A stretch of DNA of 64,000 nucleotides, from the NCBI GenBank assembly GCA_025642065.1, contig JAODUP010000189.1, positions 252,001 through 316,000 on the forward strand, written 5' to 3'. The position numbers were made by a program, and so were the translations under genes. Below the pieces are notes generated by a model. It searched no databases and was not told where the DNA came from. It was given only the letters and a program-made list of their open reading frames with translations. Below are positions 1 through 11,793 of the stretch, piece after piece (positions within the stretch are counted from its first letter, which is position 1; every line of letters starts with the position of its first letter). This stretch comes from Paralvinella palmiformis. Its lineage: Eukaryota > Annelida > Polychaeta > Terebellida > Alvinellidae.

Positions 1-661
1 TTAATTTAATTTGACTAAATATTTATTTTCACGACTTTGGTTGTTTTTATAGTTATCCATATTTATCCAGTTTTAACATTACAGCTGTGGGTTGTATTAT
101 GCTTCAACCATATCTACCTACCACCATTACATTTTGCATCCTTTGCTGTGTTCCCACCGTGTACTGTGTAGAAGATTGTAGCGTTTACACCAGTGAAGTC
201 TCCATATTGATGTAGATCTCTGCTAAAGAAACCCATGGCTCTCCCTGCTGTGATTCCCTAATCTCAGGTACCCCTGGGGACCTGTTGACTTGTTTTTTTT
301 TTTAAAACTATACTGAACAAAATTAAACTGTATTACTGGAAAAAGCTTGGATGCTAGCAAATCTGTAATATCGTAACTAAAATTAATGAAGAGATAATTG
401 ATTCACAAGTATCTACCTAGGGATTAACTATTCATTGTTCTAACTTAAAATTAATACTACACTTGTAGAAAATGACGATCATGATCTTGATACATAACCT
501 CAGTACCATTCTCCTCACCCAATAACTCGTCTTCACATTTTGTTCCTAGAAATCTGTTAAACTTACTGTATTGTTTCTTTAAATGTTCTACCTACATCAG
601 ATGAACCTGTTATGGCGGTCACTAGTATCAAACCTTAAAGTGATCATTGTTTCCTTTACAG
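1..661 (+). other. Upstream intron (3' part)
   Basis: AT-rich intron sequence ending in a good 3' splice site (TTGTTTCCTTTACAG) before exon 1. I see no coding segment and no recognisable repeat beyond short homopolymers. Confidence 0.6.
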
Positions 662-738
662 ACCAGAAAAACAAAGCCGTTTACAGAACGTTCATGGCAA
701 GTTGACAATCAACTTGATACCATTCAAGGCGTGTCCCA
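662..738 (+). CDS. DOCK-D exon 1 (linker before DHR-1)
   Basis: The exon starts after TTTCCTTTACAG and ends at a consensus GTAAGT donor. The first base completes a codon from the upstream exon. The frame reads PEKQSRLQNVHGKLTINL and onward, like the segment between the PH domain and DHR-1 in zizimins. It ends with one base of an Asn codon (phase 1), completed by exon 2. Other frames contain a stop or look unlike the family. Confidence 0.8.
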
Positions 739-1537
739 GTAAGTACTATTGATAATCACTGTGTCACTCCATGCCACATCTCAGCCTCTGATGAAGACTA
801 GCGGATATCTTTGACAGGATTAGTTTTCGTTCCATTCAATAGATTGTTATCAGAAATGATATAAGCGCGGTATCAGTAATAATAATAATAATAATAATAA
901 TAATGGTGTATTAGTACCACAAGGATTAAGCTGTTCACAAATTGTGGACTTCTCTTCCAGTCGTGATTTAAGAATTTTCGAGTTTCGGCAAATTCCAGTG
1001 AAATTTGACGATATCTCTCATACAGATTAGTGTTCTAGTAATTAATAGACTAAATCATCTTGGTACATAATACAATAGAGGCACATGGCCCACAATAATC
1101 ATGTATTTATTAATGTTTATTATTAGTAATAATATTGTAGTAGTAGTAGTAGTAGTGGTTGTTGCAACAATTTAACAATATTAACAACCCTTTGAGAGCC
1201 AGTTCATATTTTATCATGAATTTCTCGATTTCTAAATATATTTGTCCGTATATCTGTTTGTGTTTTGTTATATGTTACAATGGGCTGATTGACTGATGGC
1301 TGATAGAAAATGTGTCTACATGACATGTCTACCATTTTGTTGTTTACTTGTTTGTCTACGTTTTGTATCTGCCTGTCATTATATCTGTCTGTCATTATAT
1401 CTGTCTGTCTGTCCGTCCATCCGTCCGTCCGTCCGTCCGTCCATTCGTTCACAACTCATGAATACCCGCATGTCTATTTCCAGACACTGTCACTTCATCT
1501 CTGCTCCTCGTTAACTCATTACCCGACCTACATACAG

Positions 1538-1671
1538 ATGAGGCAGCTATAGAGGTAGAAGAATTCCCACTGGATGATGGAAAGCTAGCTTCACCTTACG
1601 CGACATATTCTAACCATCTATATGTCTATCCTAAGTGTCTAAAATATGACAGCCAGAAGGCATTTCCTAAG
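1538..1671 (+). CDS. DOCK-D exon 2 (start of DHR-1/C2)
   Basis: 44 codons plus the joined first codon. It contains IEVEEFPLDD followed by the family hallmark YATYSNHLYVYP and LKYDSQKAFPK, the first beta strands of the DHR-1 (C2-like, phosphoinositide-binding) domain. Ends phase 0 at AAG|GTAAAC. The intron that follows starts with an AAT run and a GT microsatellite. Confidence 0.95.
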
Positions 1672-1718
1672 GTAAACATAATAATAATAATATGTCAGTG
1701 TCATTTTTTATAAACAAA

Positions 1719-1722
<4 letters not shown>

Positions 1723-1751
<29 letters not shown>
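1723..1751. repeat. GT microsatellite
   Basis: GT run about 50 bases after the exon 2 donor. Confidence 0.95.
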
Positions 1752-1754
<3 letters not shown>

Positions 1755-2100
1755 TACCTTCATTTGTGAATCTTATCAAAGATAAATAAATAATAAAATT
1801 AATTTTCGAACCTCAGAATGGGATTTGTTTTACGGAATCCAGAATACAATGTTACAGCATTCATAGCATCAGCATTTGAATGATAGATGTAGCAATATTG
1901 TTTTCATAAGGTAGAGCGAACAAATGAGATGAGTTATAATAAACCGAGCAGTACATGGGACTAGGCGCCATACCAACGACAGCACCAAATAGGCTTAATT
2001 TAGTTGCTAATTATTTTTCCAGGAAGATGTTGGGCATAACTCTGGATTTGATTGACATTGTGGATCCATTTGTTATAACATGATGTTACATTTTTTACAG

Positions 2101-2166
2101 GCCAGGAATATATCTGTTACCGTGGAGATCAGGGATGCTGATGATGACTCTGGGTTGCCTCTGAAG
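2101..2166 (+). CDS. DOCK-D exon 3 (DHR-1)
   Basis: 22 codons, ARNISVTVEIRDADDD and so on, between TTTTTTACAG and AAG|GTTTGT. Matches the DHR-1 strand ARNI(A/S)V.(V)E.(R/K)D.D. Phase 0 on both sides. Confidence 0.93.
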
Positions 2167-2359
2167 GTTTGTCATGTTAGATGTTTAAATAACGTAGGTG
2201 TGATCAGTTGTTGTTGGTATGCTGTAAAATTCCTGTTACGAATGTATCAATTCATCAAAATCTGTCCATTATGAATATACTAAGTTGTTTTTAAATGGTC
2301 GTTTTGGACACACATTGATTCGTTACTGGCCATTATGGATATACAAATGATCTAATTAG

Positions 2360-2466
2360 GGCATATCTGAAGGGTGTTTCATCTTTTACTTCGCTTCATT
2401 ACCTTTGGAGGTTGCTCCGCCCATTTAGCCTACCATGGGCACAAAAGTGGCCGCAAAACATCAATC
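2360..2466 (+). repeat. SINE family A fragment
   Basis: Body only: GGGCATATCTGAAGGGTGTT, TTCGCTTCATTACCTTTGG, TTTAGCCTACCATGGGCAC, AAAACATCAATC. Confidence 0.8.
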
Positions 2467-2926
2467 TAATTAGCCATTATAACCTCATGGGTTTCCAACA
2501 ACTGGCCATTATGCATACCAAGGGTTAACACTGTAGATGTGTATACATTTGTTTAGCGTCGACTCGTGACATACAATTTGTGACTACTATAGTCTACACC
2601 AGTGTTAGAAAATGAAACTGTATTTCATTATTTCCAGACAAGGTTAATTGATTTGGAGGGCAGAAATTACTCATAAATTAATGTGTTTCCAAATGAATTA
2701 TTATTATGATTAAAGATGGAAATAAACAATATTCAGCTACTAGTTTTTAATGTTGCATCTTCTTTTACAGAACATATTGTATTTACAATAAATGTAATGA
2801 TGATTAAATAAATAAATAAATAACAGACATCATTACTAACTTTAATAACAAACATCATAATTTACATTTATGCATGTCGACTACCTGAAGTAGTATACCC
2901 AATTTTTGTAATATCTCTATTTCCAG

Positions 2927-3019
2927 TTGATCCGTGGTCGTCCCGGTGGACCTGTGTTTACGTCATCGGCCAATGCTGCCGTGTTACACCACAACACGAC
3001 GCCGACTTTTGTGGAAGAG
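2927..3019 (+). CDS. DOCK-D exon 4 (DHR-1)
   Basis: 31 codons with RGRPGGPVFTSSANAAVLHH, one of the most conserved zizimin signatures in DHR-1. Acceptor TATTTCCAG, donor GAG|GTGAGT, phase 0 on both sides. Confidence 0.96.
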
Positions 3020-4181
3020 GTGAGTGCTAACAATAAGACTGGTTGTTGGTGTTTAGAAATGTTTATTTGTTCTGATGTTAGTCCGCTCCGAGTTAACATA
3101 CCAGCATCGTCTTTAGCTATAGAATGATAACGACTGGTCTCTAAGAGATACATGCAATATGACTTCGTTGTAATGGGATCTGGTAAACTGCGGAAGTGGA
3201 TATGATGCAGTAGGTGCTCGCCTCCCTTTTATTTAGACTGGAGATGTTAAATGTTTGGTAATTCTGTGCAGTAAGTCAGCAGTGAGTGCTTTCTTTTTCT
3301 AGACTCTTTACCAGTCATGAAAATTTCATCAAACTTTTAACACTATAATTTGTCATAACCAAATTTCTCAATACCAAAGGTCACTAATTATCCAATGGTA
3401 TCATGCAGTTGATCTAAACTAGAAAAGTGAATATTTAATTGGAGCTTAATTGCACGCTATCACACGTAGCTCCACCCATAAAACAGTTCCAACAACTTGT
3501 ATCTTGGTTCATAATTAGTATTTGTATTTAATTAATTACATATGATGGAGATATTTTTAGACAAAAATGGCTATTTTTCTATCATGATCATTGCTGGCCG
3601 ACAATGAACTCAGATGATTTTTTTAATAAACCATATTTATTTGATTCCTAAACATGTAAAAATACATATATTAATGGCTGTCAGAAACTGTTTAGAAGAT
3701 TATTTCTGTTCTTTAGCTTTTTATGGTCATACAGAGGAAATTCTCTGGACAATTAGTTTGTATGAATGCATTGCACATATGCATGTATGAATTGTTATTA
3801 ATTTACAACATCATTATTATTATAATTTTTGTAGCACGTAATGTTTTATATTCACTGCTCAATGACAAGTATTCTTTCTGATCATCTCCGTACAAGTTTG
3901 AAGATGAGAACTTCTGTTGTTTGTTCTTGTTTATGATGTTGGTTTGAGAGTATTCAGTTGTAAAATCTTATGCAATGAGCTTTCATTAAAGGAATGGTTC
4001 ACCCTCAGATAATATAAATTGAATGTGAAATGCTTATAAAAGTAACATTGTGTCCAGATGATGACTAGATGGGTCTGCGACTAACCCTGGAAATGCATGC
4101 ATGCACTCACACACACACACACATATACACACTATGTTTTGTTTGACTCTTCTAAGTTGAGTTGTTTACGTTCTCTACCAG

Positions 4182-4354
4182 GTTAAGATACTTCTGCCCA
4201 CTCAGCTACACGAGAAACATCACCTCCTGTTCAAATTCTATCACATCGGCTGTGATAATGCCAAGACGCAGCCTGCCAAGACGTCGGTTAAGAAGGTCCA
4301 TGGTACCGAGGTGCCAGTTGGTTATGCATGGTTTCCTTTGCTTGTTAATGGAAG
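4182..4354 (+). CDS. DOCK-D exon 5 (DHR-1)
   Basis: 57 codons plus two bases. Contains LLPTQLHEKHHLLFKFYHI, a Lys-rich variable loop (AKTQPAKTSVKKVHG) and VGYAWFPLLVNGR. Donor GGAAG|GTAAGT; the split Arg codon is completed by exon 6. The match to the vertebrate DHR-1 core is direct. Confidence 0.96.
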
Positions 4355-4829
4355 GTAAGTTCATCTTCACTTATCTTCTGGGCACGGGTCTGTAGTCGTG
4401 TCTCTTTATTAAAACAACTTAAATAAATTACAATTTTCTGTTGCGACATTTTACCACAGATACATGATAGAAGATTAGTTCTACTTTGGAAACAACGTAA
4501 TTAAAAACAAATGATCCTACTATCGTTCCAATCACAAGTTGGGACATCTCCGTGACAGAACTGGTAATGTTGTTGGCAACAGATCTCTAGGGCTATGGGG
4601 TTTAAATGCAATTCTGTATCTGAAGGATGTCAAATGGTTGTCTAGTTCCGCATACATATTTGGAAGCACCGCAAACTGTACGTGTGTTCTCAGATTATTT
4701 TCAGTTTTCTTAAGATTGTTGAAAATTCATCATGCTACTAATTGTACTCAGATATTTCTGGTATTCATTTTTGGTCTAGATATGTATGTTGTATAATTAG
4801 AGGCCTTATGTCTAACAGAAGCATACAGG

Positions 4830-5000
4830 CAGACATGGGGTCAATTCCATTTAGTCAGTTCCAATTCCACTCAATTCCATTTGGTCAATTCCAAATCAAA
4901 TTTATCAATTCTATTTTTACTTACTCTAATCACTGATTGGAGTAGGTACCAGAATTGGAATTACCCATCAATTCCAGAACTGAAGTGACCCCATTGTCTG
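4830..5000. mobile_element. hAT-like MITE (171 bp)
   Basis: Ends CAGACATGGGGTCAATTCC and, reverse-complemented, CAGACAATGGGGTCACTTC. Flanked by CATACAGG (4822-4829) and CATAGAGG (5001-5008), an 8-bp duplication with one mismatch. CAG termini and an 8-bp TSD are typical of hAT. The interior is rich in TCAATTCCATTTGG-type repeats. Confidence 0.7.
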
Positions 5001-5219
5001 CATAGAGGTGTTGACATTAACTTTTGAGAATCATTTCTTATCTCCCGGTTCATTCTGGAGACGTTTGAGGAATTACAGCTGACATTATTTCGAATAATAA
5101 TCCACTTGTTTATTGTTTAGATTTGTAATCACCAATTTCTCAATTCCCAGCACGATGTTGAATAATATTGAATTTTTTTGTTGTCTGTTAGTTTTATTTT
5201 GGCTTTTTTTTTCTTTCAG

Positions 5220-5307
5220 GGTGAATGTTGGTGAGCAGCAGGTGAAGGTCGCCGTGAACTTGACCTCGGGTTATTTGGGATTAGACAATGTTGGAGTTGG
5301 TCGGAGT
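5220..5307 (+). CDS. DOCK-D exon 6 (DHR-1)
   Basis: One base plus 29 codons. Encodes the VAVNLTSGYLGLDNVGVGR block, equal to the family SANLPSGYLG..(E)LGMGR block. Acceptor has a long pyrimidine run (TTTTTTTTTCTTTCAG). Ends phase 0 at GTAAGT. Confidence 0.95.
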
Positions 5308-5495
5308 GTAAGTTTATTTTTTAATGATGAAGACAAGTTACAGTAGACTGGATTTTTAATAATGCATCCATCTATAATTTACCCTTTTACTATTAGTGTT
5401 TGTTTGAAGAAGTTTTTACGTTATTATTGTAATTATTATTATTATTATTATTATTTAACTCATTCTTATTGCATGACCTGTTTGTTTATATATCC

Positions 5496-5622
5496 TACCT
5501 GAGTTCAAATCTTGATCGGGCCTGCCTGAAAGGTGTTTCGTCTTTCACTTCACCTCATTACCTTTGGTCACATGGCCAATTTAGCCTAGTTTGTGCACAA
5601 AGATGGCCGTAAAACATCAAAC
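5496..5622 (+). repeat. SINE family A copy, diverged
   Basis: GAGTTCAAATCTTGATCGGG, GAAAGGTGTTTCGTCTTTCA, TTAGCCTAGTTTGTGCAC, GGCCGTAAAACATCAA. Lies about 30 bases before exon 7. Confidence 0.75.
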
Positions 5623-5652
5623 AAAAATGTTTGTATTTCCTATTGTTTCCAG

Positions 5653-5739
5653 GTACTTGGTTCAGATGTACGTTGGGTTGACAGCACCAAGTCACTGTTT
5701 ACCTTCAGCCTCAGACTGGCTTCCACCATATACACTAAG
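5653..5739 (+). CDS. DOCK-D exon 7 (end of DHR-1)
   Basis: 29 codons including DVRWVDSTKSLFTFSLRLAS and TIYTK. This corresponds to the IKWVDGGKPLLK..(T)HLVSTVYTQ end of DHR-1. Phase 0 on both sides. A decayed SINE lies just upstream in the intron. Confidence 0.94.
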
Positions 5740-5851
5740 GTAATGGTCTCTTCGTTATCCAAATATCCTCTGTAGATGTTCTTGTCAAAAACGACGATGC
5801 AAACTATCTCAGCGAAAAAACTAACCAATGTTATTATTTCTGCTAATGCAG

Positions 5852-5944
5852 GACCAACACTTGCACAATTTCTTTGTTCACTGCCAAAGGATGAATGAGT
5901 CGGCATCGGTGGGAGCAGATGTGGAATCTGCCAAAAAACTGCAG
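5852..5944 (+). CDS. DOCK-D exon 8 (helical region start)
   Basis: 31 codons, DQHLHNFFVHCQRMNESA and onward to SAKKLQ. Matches the (T)QDQHLHNFFQYCQ helix after DHR-1. Phase 0 at both ends. The next conserved exon (10761) aligns with the family sequence directly after this one, so candidate exons in the following intron would be additions. Confidence 0.93.
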
Positions 5945-6667
5945 GTAAGATGATGATGCAAATATGATTATTATTATTATTATTTATCATCATCATTATT
6001 ACTAGTTCATACTTGGTGTTGATTTCCCTGCACATCAGCAAGGCATGATAATATTATGTTCCTTAGTAACAAATGTTTTCCGCTGATGAGACGTTAGCCT
6101 GATCTTTGTGACTTAAGCAGCAACTATAAATTCCACATTCGTGTAATTTTTTAAGCATGCAGTGATCACCATTTTCCGGTCAGTTCTTCGATGATTTTAA
6201 TCAAACAGTATTGCGTTTAGGTGTCATTCATTGGTATCCTCAGCAAAGATAAAATGTCTTGTTGAATTTATTATTTTTTAATCTGTAAAACTTCTTTGTC
6301 GTCTGTGATAATGTTTCAGTTATTCGGGTCTTTAATTTTAATTGATACCTGATCCTAAATAAACATTCTTATATTTTATATTATTATGGGAACAAATCAA
6401 TATAAATAAGTACATTGACAGGAGGTGACTGTTATTGTATAAATCATTTCAATCCGAAAGTACATGTTAATTATAGGATGAATAATTTGATGATTAAAAT
6501 CTGTTTACAATGCTCTATTTTGTTCGATGTGCAGTGTTAAGTGATCTTTAATTTTAAATCTGCACTTGCAATAAATGTGCTAAATCCGTTGTTTGCAAAT
6601 TTTGGGCAAAGACGGCACCATCTATATTCAGTGTAATAACAGCTGATGTGGAAATTAACTGAAGAAC

Positions 6668-6912
6668 AGGGTTGCTCAGGTCCTTGAAAACCTGGAAAGT
6701 CCTGGCATTTGAACATTTAGATTCCAGGCCTGGAAAGCCCTGGAATTTTGTAGAGGTCCTTGAAAGTCCTGGAATTTTGACACTTCTTCCGAAATATAGG
6801 TGTTTCTTTGCGCATTAAAAGTTCGTGAATTCATTGAAAAGGTCCTTGAATTTGACATTGGAAGGTCCTGGAAAGTCCTGGAATCTGAGATGTCAAAATG
6901 TGTATGAACCCT
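6668..6912 (+). repeat. CCTGGAAA-rich repeat with AGGGTT inverted ends
   Basis: Internally repetitive: variants of GTCCTTGAAAGTCCTGGAA recur several times. It begins AGGGTTGCTC and ends TGAACCCT, so the ends form a short inverted repeat (AGGGTT...AACCCT). A longer relative sits at 16276-16710. Probably a non-autonomous DNA element; no coding capacity. Confidence 0.55.
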
Positions 6913-7309
6913 AAAGAACATCAAATCATAGTTAGTGTTATGCAAATGTGATAATTTAATGAATGATATTGGGTTTTGTTCAATATATAATGCATGTCTT
7001 TATGTATTTTTAGCTTTCTAAATGCTTAATTCCTCAATACTCTTCATGCATGTAGTTTGATTTGGCAAGATGGTGATGTGTGTTCTATGATGGAGTATTT
7101 TTCCAGTAATCGGTGGTTATAGTAAAAATGTATGGGTGCTTTAAAGCATCCTTGCCTACGAGATGGGATGGATATATCATGGTCATAACATGGTTACGTG
7201 TTGGCTTGATTCAATATGTTTTAACATGGCAGATGTTTGGAGGGTGCATGCTTCTATTTTGCTTTTAGCTTAATGACATTTATTTTGTCTGCGTATGTCA
7301 CCTTAACAG

Positions 7310-7354
7310 ATAGACTCAGCTCTGCATGGCAATGATGTAATGGCTGTTGCTGAG
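7310..7354 (+). CDS. Candidate optional exon (15 codons)
   Basis: An open 45-base segment (IDSALHGNDVMAVAE) with acceptor ACCTTAACAG and donor GAG|GTCAGT, phase 0 on both sides. It would fit between exons 8 and 9 without shifting the frame. Vertebrate zizimins have no matching residues here, so it is either an alternatively used exon or chance. Not counted in the main model. Confidence 0.35.
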
Positions 7355-7899
7355 GTCAGTAATATCTCTATCTCTCTCTCTCTCTCATTACCTATTTCTG
7401 TAGAATGTTTCATTCAATCATCTATTTCCAGATATGACAAGCACTGAAACTAAACAAAACACTTACTTACTCATGCATGCACACATAGACACACATGCTT
7501 GCACATATGTGCACATACATGCACATGCACATACAAACACACACACAATTTTAAAATGCATCAGTACTCTAGTAATTTCAGCCTATAAGCCACCCTCTCC
7601 CAGCTTTGTAGTACTTTATAAACATAATGATATAGTCTGGCTGTAATATTGCTGTGTTTGAATGACTAAATCCTTTGATCTTGTAGATATTAGATGTCAT
7701 TAGAGGTGTAGGTATATGATGTTATCTGTGTGTTATCATCGGATTTTCTTTATGACAGACAGACAGACAGACAGACAGATTTATAGACAAACAGATGGAC
7801 AGTAAGACAGATGATTTAGGTTCTTGTATGAGTAGTTTTATTTATATATAGATTTATTGAGGTATAGGTCTTTAAGAATGTTTCAGTGTTGATACTCTG

Positions 7900-7910
7900 A
7901 CCCAGTGCCA

Positions 7911-7950
<40 letters not shown>

Positions 7951-7990
7951 TAGCACACACATACACACACACATACACACATTTACCCAT
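7900..7990. repeat. TA and CA microsatellite
   Basis: A pure (AT)n run at about 7915-7948 followed by CA-rich sequence. On the reverse strand it gives a low-complexity ORF, which is not a gene. Confidence 0.9.
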
Positions 7991-9005
7991 TTGCCATACA
8001 CCACTAATGTATTGAAACAAATCTAGTAATACGTTAGCCATAGTATGTCGCTAATACAAACCATTTTTTATGTTTTCATTGTTTCATTCCTATATAACAA
8101 TATTAGACATGTGATGTGTAGACATGTTCTGTATTGATGCTTTTTTTTAAATTTAAGACTTGTTTGTGGCTTTGTGAAGTACGTTTTGAATATGCAGTGT
8201 TAACAGTATATAGTACTGGTGCTACAATGTGATAAACATTGACTAGAATTTTTATAGAAGCCGATATTTGGAGGTGTGAAAAGATCAAGCCACTTCTCTC
8301 CGTCTCTGAATTAATCCATTTGTTACACTGAACACTTACACTGCTGATAGTACCAATATTTCACAATTGTGTATTATAATCTAGATAACAATCTAGAGAC
8401 AAAATTATTGGCTATTTTTATGACTTCTGCCATAAATTTTGTAATCGGTGCTTGATCTGTCTTAATTATATTTGGCTTTGAGTGTGTATACAGCTGGGAA
8501 GGTGTTTTCTTCCTCGTTTAACAAAAAATAGAAAACATCAAGAAATAGATGTTTTGTTTAGACCTTTACATTTGAGAAACTGTTGCTTCATAGGCAGATA
8601 TTTTTACAGAAATGTATTTGACTTAAACTTGGCTTCACCATCGTATTATATACAAAGTTGGTTAATGGGATTTAATAGTTGAAGGTGAATCTTGTGGAGA
8701 GGGAGGGTTTACTGAGTTAAGTATAATGGCACTACATCCTGAGCTTATGGCATTTTTAATATGGAAGGACATTCCTACTACGAATAATGTCTAACATGAT
8801 GGTGAATCCCTGAACTTGGTGGTGAGAACTGTGAGCACTGCGTATTAGATATTTTACTTCACAATGACCAAACTTGTGCGGTAGGTAACGAGACACGATA
8901 AATGTTGCTTCGCTTCCACATTTAATAACTCTGTGTCTTTAATGTACTCGGCTTTGTTTCCTCACGTTCGCTAACATTCTGCTTACTTTGCACTGGTTAC
9001 CACAG

Positions 9006-9071
9006 CAACCAGTTGACCCATCGGGTCACTGCCGGAGACAGGCACCAGATCCGACGTTTACTATATTGAAG
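9006..9071 (+). CDS. Candidate optional exon (22 codons)
   Basis: Open 66-base segment, beginning QPVDPSGHCRRQAPDPT, bounded by ACTGGTTACCACAG and AAG|GTAACC, phase 0 on both sides. It has no counterpart that I know of in vertebrate zizimins. Together with 7310-7354 it could lead into the stop-containing segment at 9851. Evidence is splice-site and phase fit only. Confidence 0.35.
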
Positions 9072-9850
9072 GTAACCGCTAATATCATCTTAACCTCGTC
9101 TTATTCTAACAGCATGTCGGTGTGTTAACCCGTTGATGTTGTGTTCTACTTATGCACATTCTGTAATTTTAATTTTATGTTAAAAGCGGTGTTGTTGTAA
9201 TTAATAAAACTGTTTAAGCATCGCTGATTGATGTGGAATTTTCATTAGATGTTAGCTTGGTTGCTGATATTCATATAGAAAATATATATAATTTTCTCAT
9301 CAGAAAATTGGTGGGACACAAATAATTTGGTCCTAATTGAATTTGAGTTAAAACCAAGTCATCCAATTAAAGTCATTCACATGTGTGTATTTTCTCGGTA
9401 TCTTTTGACCGTCTGTGTTAATTGCAAAGTTAATTATTTGAGCAAAAACTTACTGTTAGCCATTGACAACACTTCATCAACCTATAAAGTGTCAACATAC
9501 GTATTGTCTGATTAAATGTTTGTCCACACATGTGTGTTCAGATTGTAAATATTGAAGTGATATTACTCCGCATGAAAACTAGACAGTGACAGCAACAATC
9601 TAAATTAACTCATTTTATAATTTCATTATTCATTTTTATTTTGGTTGGTTTGTGTTTTTAATGATAATAATAATTTTCCTGTTGTCATCATCTGTTTTAG
9701 CATGCACCAAGTGTTTGTGTGTGTGTGTGTGTGTGTGCATGTGTGCACACGCATGCACTTCAAAATCTTAAATGATCTCTCTATAGAGGTTTTTTTTGCT
9801 ATATTATGGTCCATATAATGTTGTTTTGTGAAATATGGTCTGACTTACAG

Positions 9851-9934
9851 GGAATCTCTTACGGTGATGCTGGTTATGAAGAAGGGTTTTACAATTATTA
9901 TCAGAAGTTTGGAGATACATCCCAATTGAGATAA
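9851..9934 (+). CDS. Candidate alternative terminal exon with stop
   Basis: After the acceptor TCTGACTTACAG, 27 codons read in phase 0 and end at TAA (9932-9934). The peptide is rich in Tyr and acidic residues (GYEEGFYNYYQKFGDTS) and looks protein-like. No GT donor follows; instead AATAAA occurs at 9947-9952. Splicing from exon 8 (directly or through the two preceding candidates) would give a protein ending just after DHR-1, lacking the catalytic DHR-2. This is inference; no transcript evidence is available here. Confidence 0.4.
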   Translation, partial: GISYGDAGYEEGFYNYYQKFGDTSQLR

Positions 9935-9946
9935 TCATCGAGGCTA

Positions 9947-9952
9947 AATAAA
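9947..9952 (+). terminator. Possible polyadenylation signal AATAAA
   Basis: Thirteen bases after the TAA of the candidate terminal exon at 9851. AATAAA is common by chance in AT-rich introns; the position is what makes it notable. Confidence 0.3.
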
Positions 9953-10760
9953 ACAGTCCCGAGCTCATAAAACATATGACTAATGGAAGGAATTAAACAG
10001 TCTTTTTCTCATATGGAAATGATCAATTCTGAACTGAATATATTAAGTCTTTAAGTCTCTTTTCAAAAAATGTTTTATCAAATATTTTATTGTTGCGCAT
10101 TTTTTCCAGAAATTTTGCATAATTTCAGGGTAAATTATCTTAGAACAATTTATTATTATGAATATTATAATAATAATTATTATTATTATTATAGTTTTAT
10201 TACTATTGAAACCCTTTCATAAATAGCAGGGCTTCTATAGTTCTATAGTGAATATAAGTAATGGGGATTTTTTTCTTGCAAGGTGTATATGGGTGAGTCA
10301 CACCCAGCAGGTTAATAACTTTCTAAAGGAAAATAGTCATTATTGTTATTATTATTATTAGTCATGTTGATAGACATTTAAATTATAAGTCACACAGTTT
10401 CATACTTGCTTTCTGGGGGGGGGGTGCATGCAATCACCCGTCTCATGTGCTGAAAATTTCCATGTCGTTGACACGATATCCCTGCATTTTTCTATATCTG
10501 TGGATTGTTTCATCCTTAATAAAAAAAAATTCACTATGACAGTCTCGAATCTCCACCCCCCACTCAGTTCATATTAACTCTCCTAGATGTAAAACTTATG
10601 CTTGTTAATTTTTGCTGAAGCACAATTTTTCATATTCTGTATTTATTAAGTTCCCTGTGGTTAACCAAGAGACTTGTATATACTATTATAAACGTAGACT
10701 AATCATCTATCCGATCTTATTGTTAATTATGTTATTATATAAAGGATGTTTTGTCTACAG

Positions 10761-10876
10761 GGTTTACTGTCAGTAGATGTCAGCACTGTGATCAAGTTCC
10801 TGCCGACGCTGTTTAATCAGCTCTTCCATCTTTTGGTTAAGACGAACAGTGAACAGGTCGCAGTCAGCATCCTCAG
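10761..10876 (+). CDS. DOCK-D exon 9
   Basis: 38 codons plus two bases: SVDVSTVIKFLPTLFNQLF then HLLVKTNSEQVAVSIL. It aligns with the family block (V)IAFLPTILNQLF.VL.RA..EEVAVNV and follows exon 8 without a gap. Phase 0 start, split Arg codon at the end (CAG|GTATGC). Confidence 0.95.
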
Positions 10877-11639
10877 GTATGCTAGATACTGATGGCATTA
10901 AGTAAATCATATTACAATAGATACTGCAAAGGGTGGAGCATTTGACTTATATATAATACCTATTTGAGGTACAAGCTAAAAAGAATATCAGTGCTTATTG
11001 TCTCATGCTAGTTCTGAGGTTTGGTATGTTTCACTCACATCAGTGGTACCAGTAGGTGTTTGTTCTTCTTTGTGGGTGACTGTTCATGCTATAAGGTGCT
11101 GCTACTGTTGCACTGGGTTAAGCATTAAACTGGGATGTCAGCTTAAAGAGCCTACAAGATGCGGCTCCATCTTTCTGTAATGCCACCTCATAAGCAGTAT
11201 TTGGAGGTAAGTACATTCACCCACTTGGAACATTGCCAAATAAAGGCAATGAACACAAAAACAGAAATCAGCATGACTTAGCTGTAGATCTGTAGGACTT
11301 CGGTTAATGTCTTGGCTGGGCTAGTTCTGAATGGTGTTTAATCCTTCATTTTATCTCATTACTACTGAAGATCAGTGTGTTCAGATGGTTTAGCAGTTTG
11401 AGTATTGGATGGCAAACCTCCAGATCATGGGTTCAAATCCAGCTCATTCAACTCGGCTGAATTGAAGCCTTGGAGATTACACAACACATTTAGTCTACCA
11501 TATAGTACATGGCGTGTACACAAACATTGTTGTAAAACAGCAACGTTTACATTTAGGATAATCTCTAAATTCTGGATGAGTACAGGAACAGATGTAAATG
11601 ATGGAATGTGAGTGTAAATACTTCACCTGCCGAAGGTGC

Positions 11640-11793
11640 TCCCCACAATGTAGTGGTTAGAGTGTAGTAACTGAAAACCTCCCATTCAGGGTTCAAATCT
11701 GGGTGTCCCCCACAATTTTCTGGGATGTTTCACTGGAGAGTCACCACTTCACTGTATATCCCAGGTGAGACAGATCCAGACGTTAAATAAAAC
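11640..11793 (+). repeat. SINE family B copy
   Basis: Shows the tRNA-like head TAGTGGTTAGAGTG (A box) and GGGTTCAAATCTG (B box), then the GGGATGTTTC...GAGTCACCAC body. A second weaker copy lies at 11377-11470. Confidence 0.65.

Larger units (their letters stand above)
5945..10760 (+). other. Intron 8 (4.8 kb)
   Basis: Starts GTAAGATGATGATG with an ATT repeat close behind. Holds a CCTGGAAA-type element (6668-6912), CT, CA, ACAG and AT microsatellites (7370-7990), a GT run near 9715 and three phase-compatible candidate exons described separately. The rest is AT-rich DNA without recognised features. Confidence 0.6.

Noticed and set aside
9947..9952. AATAAA as proof of the gene's main 3' end
   Set aside because: The conserved exons continue for over 50 kb downstream, so at most it serves an alternative transcript.
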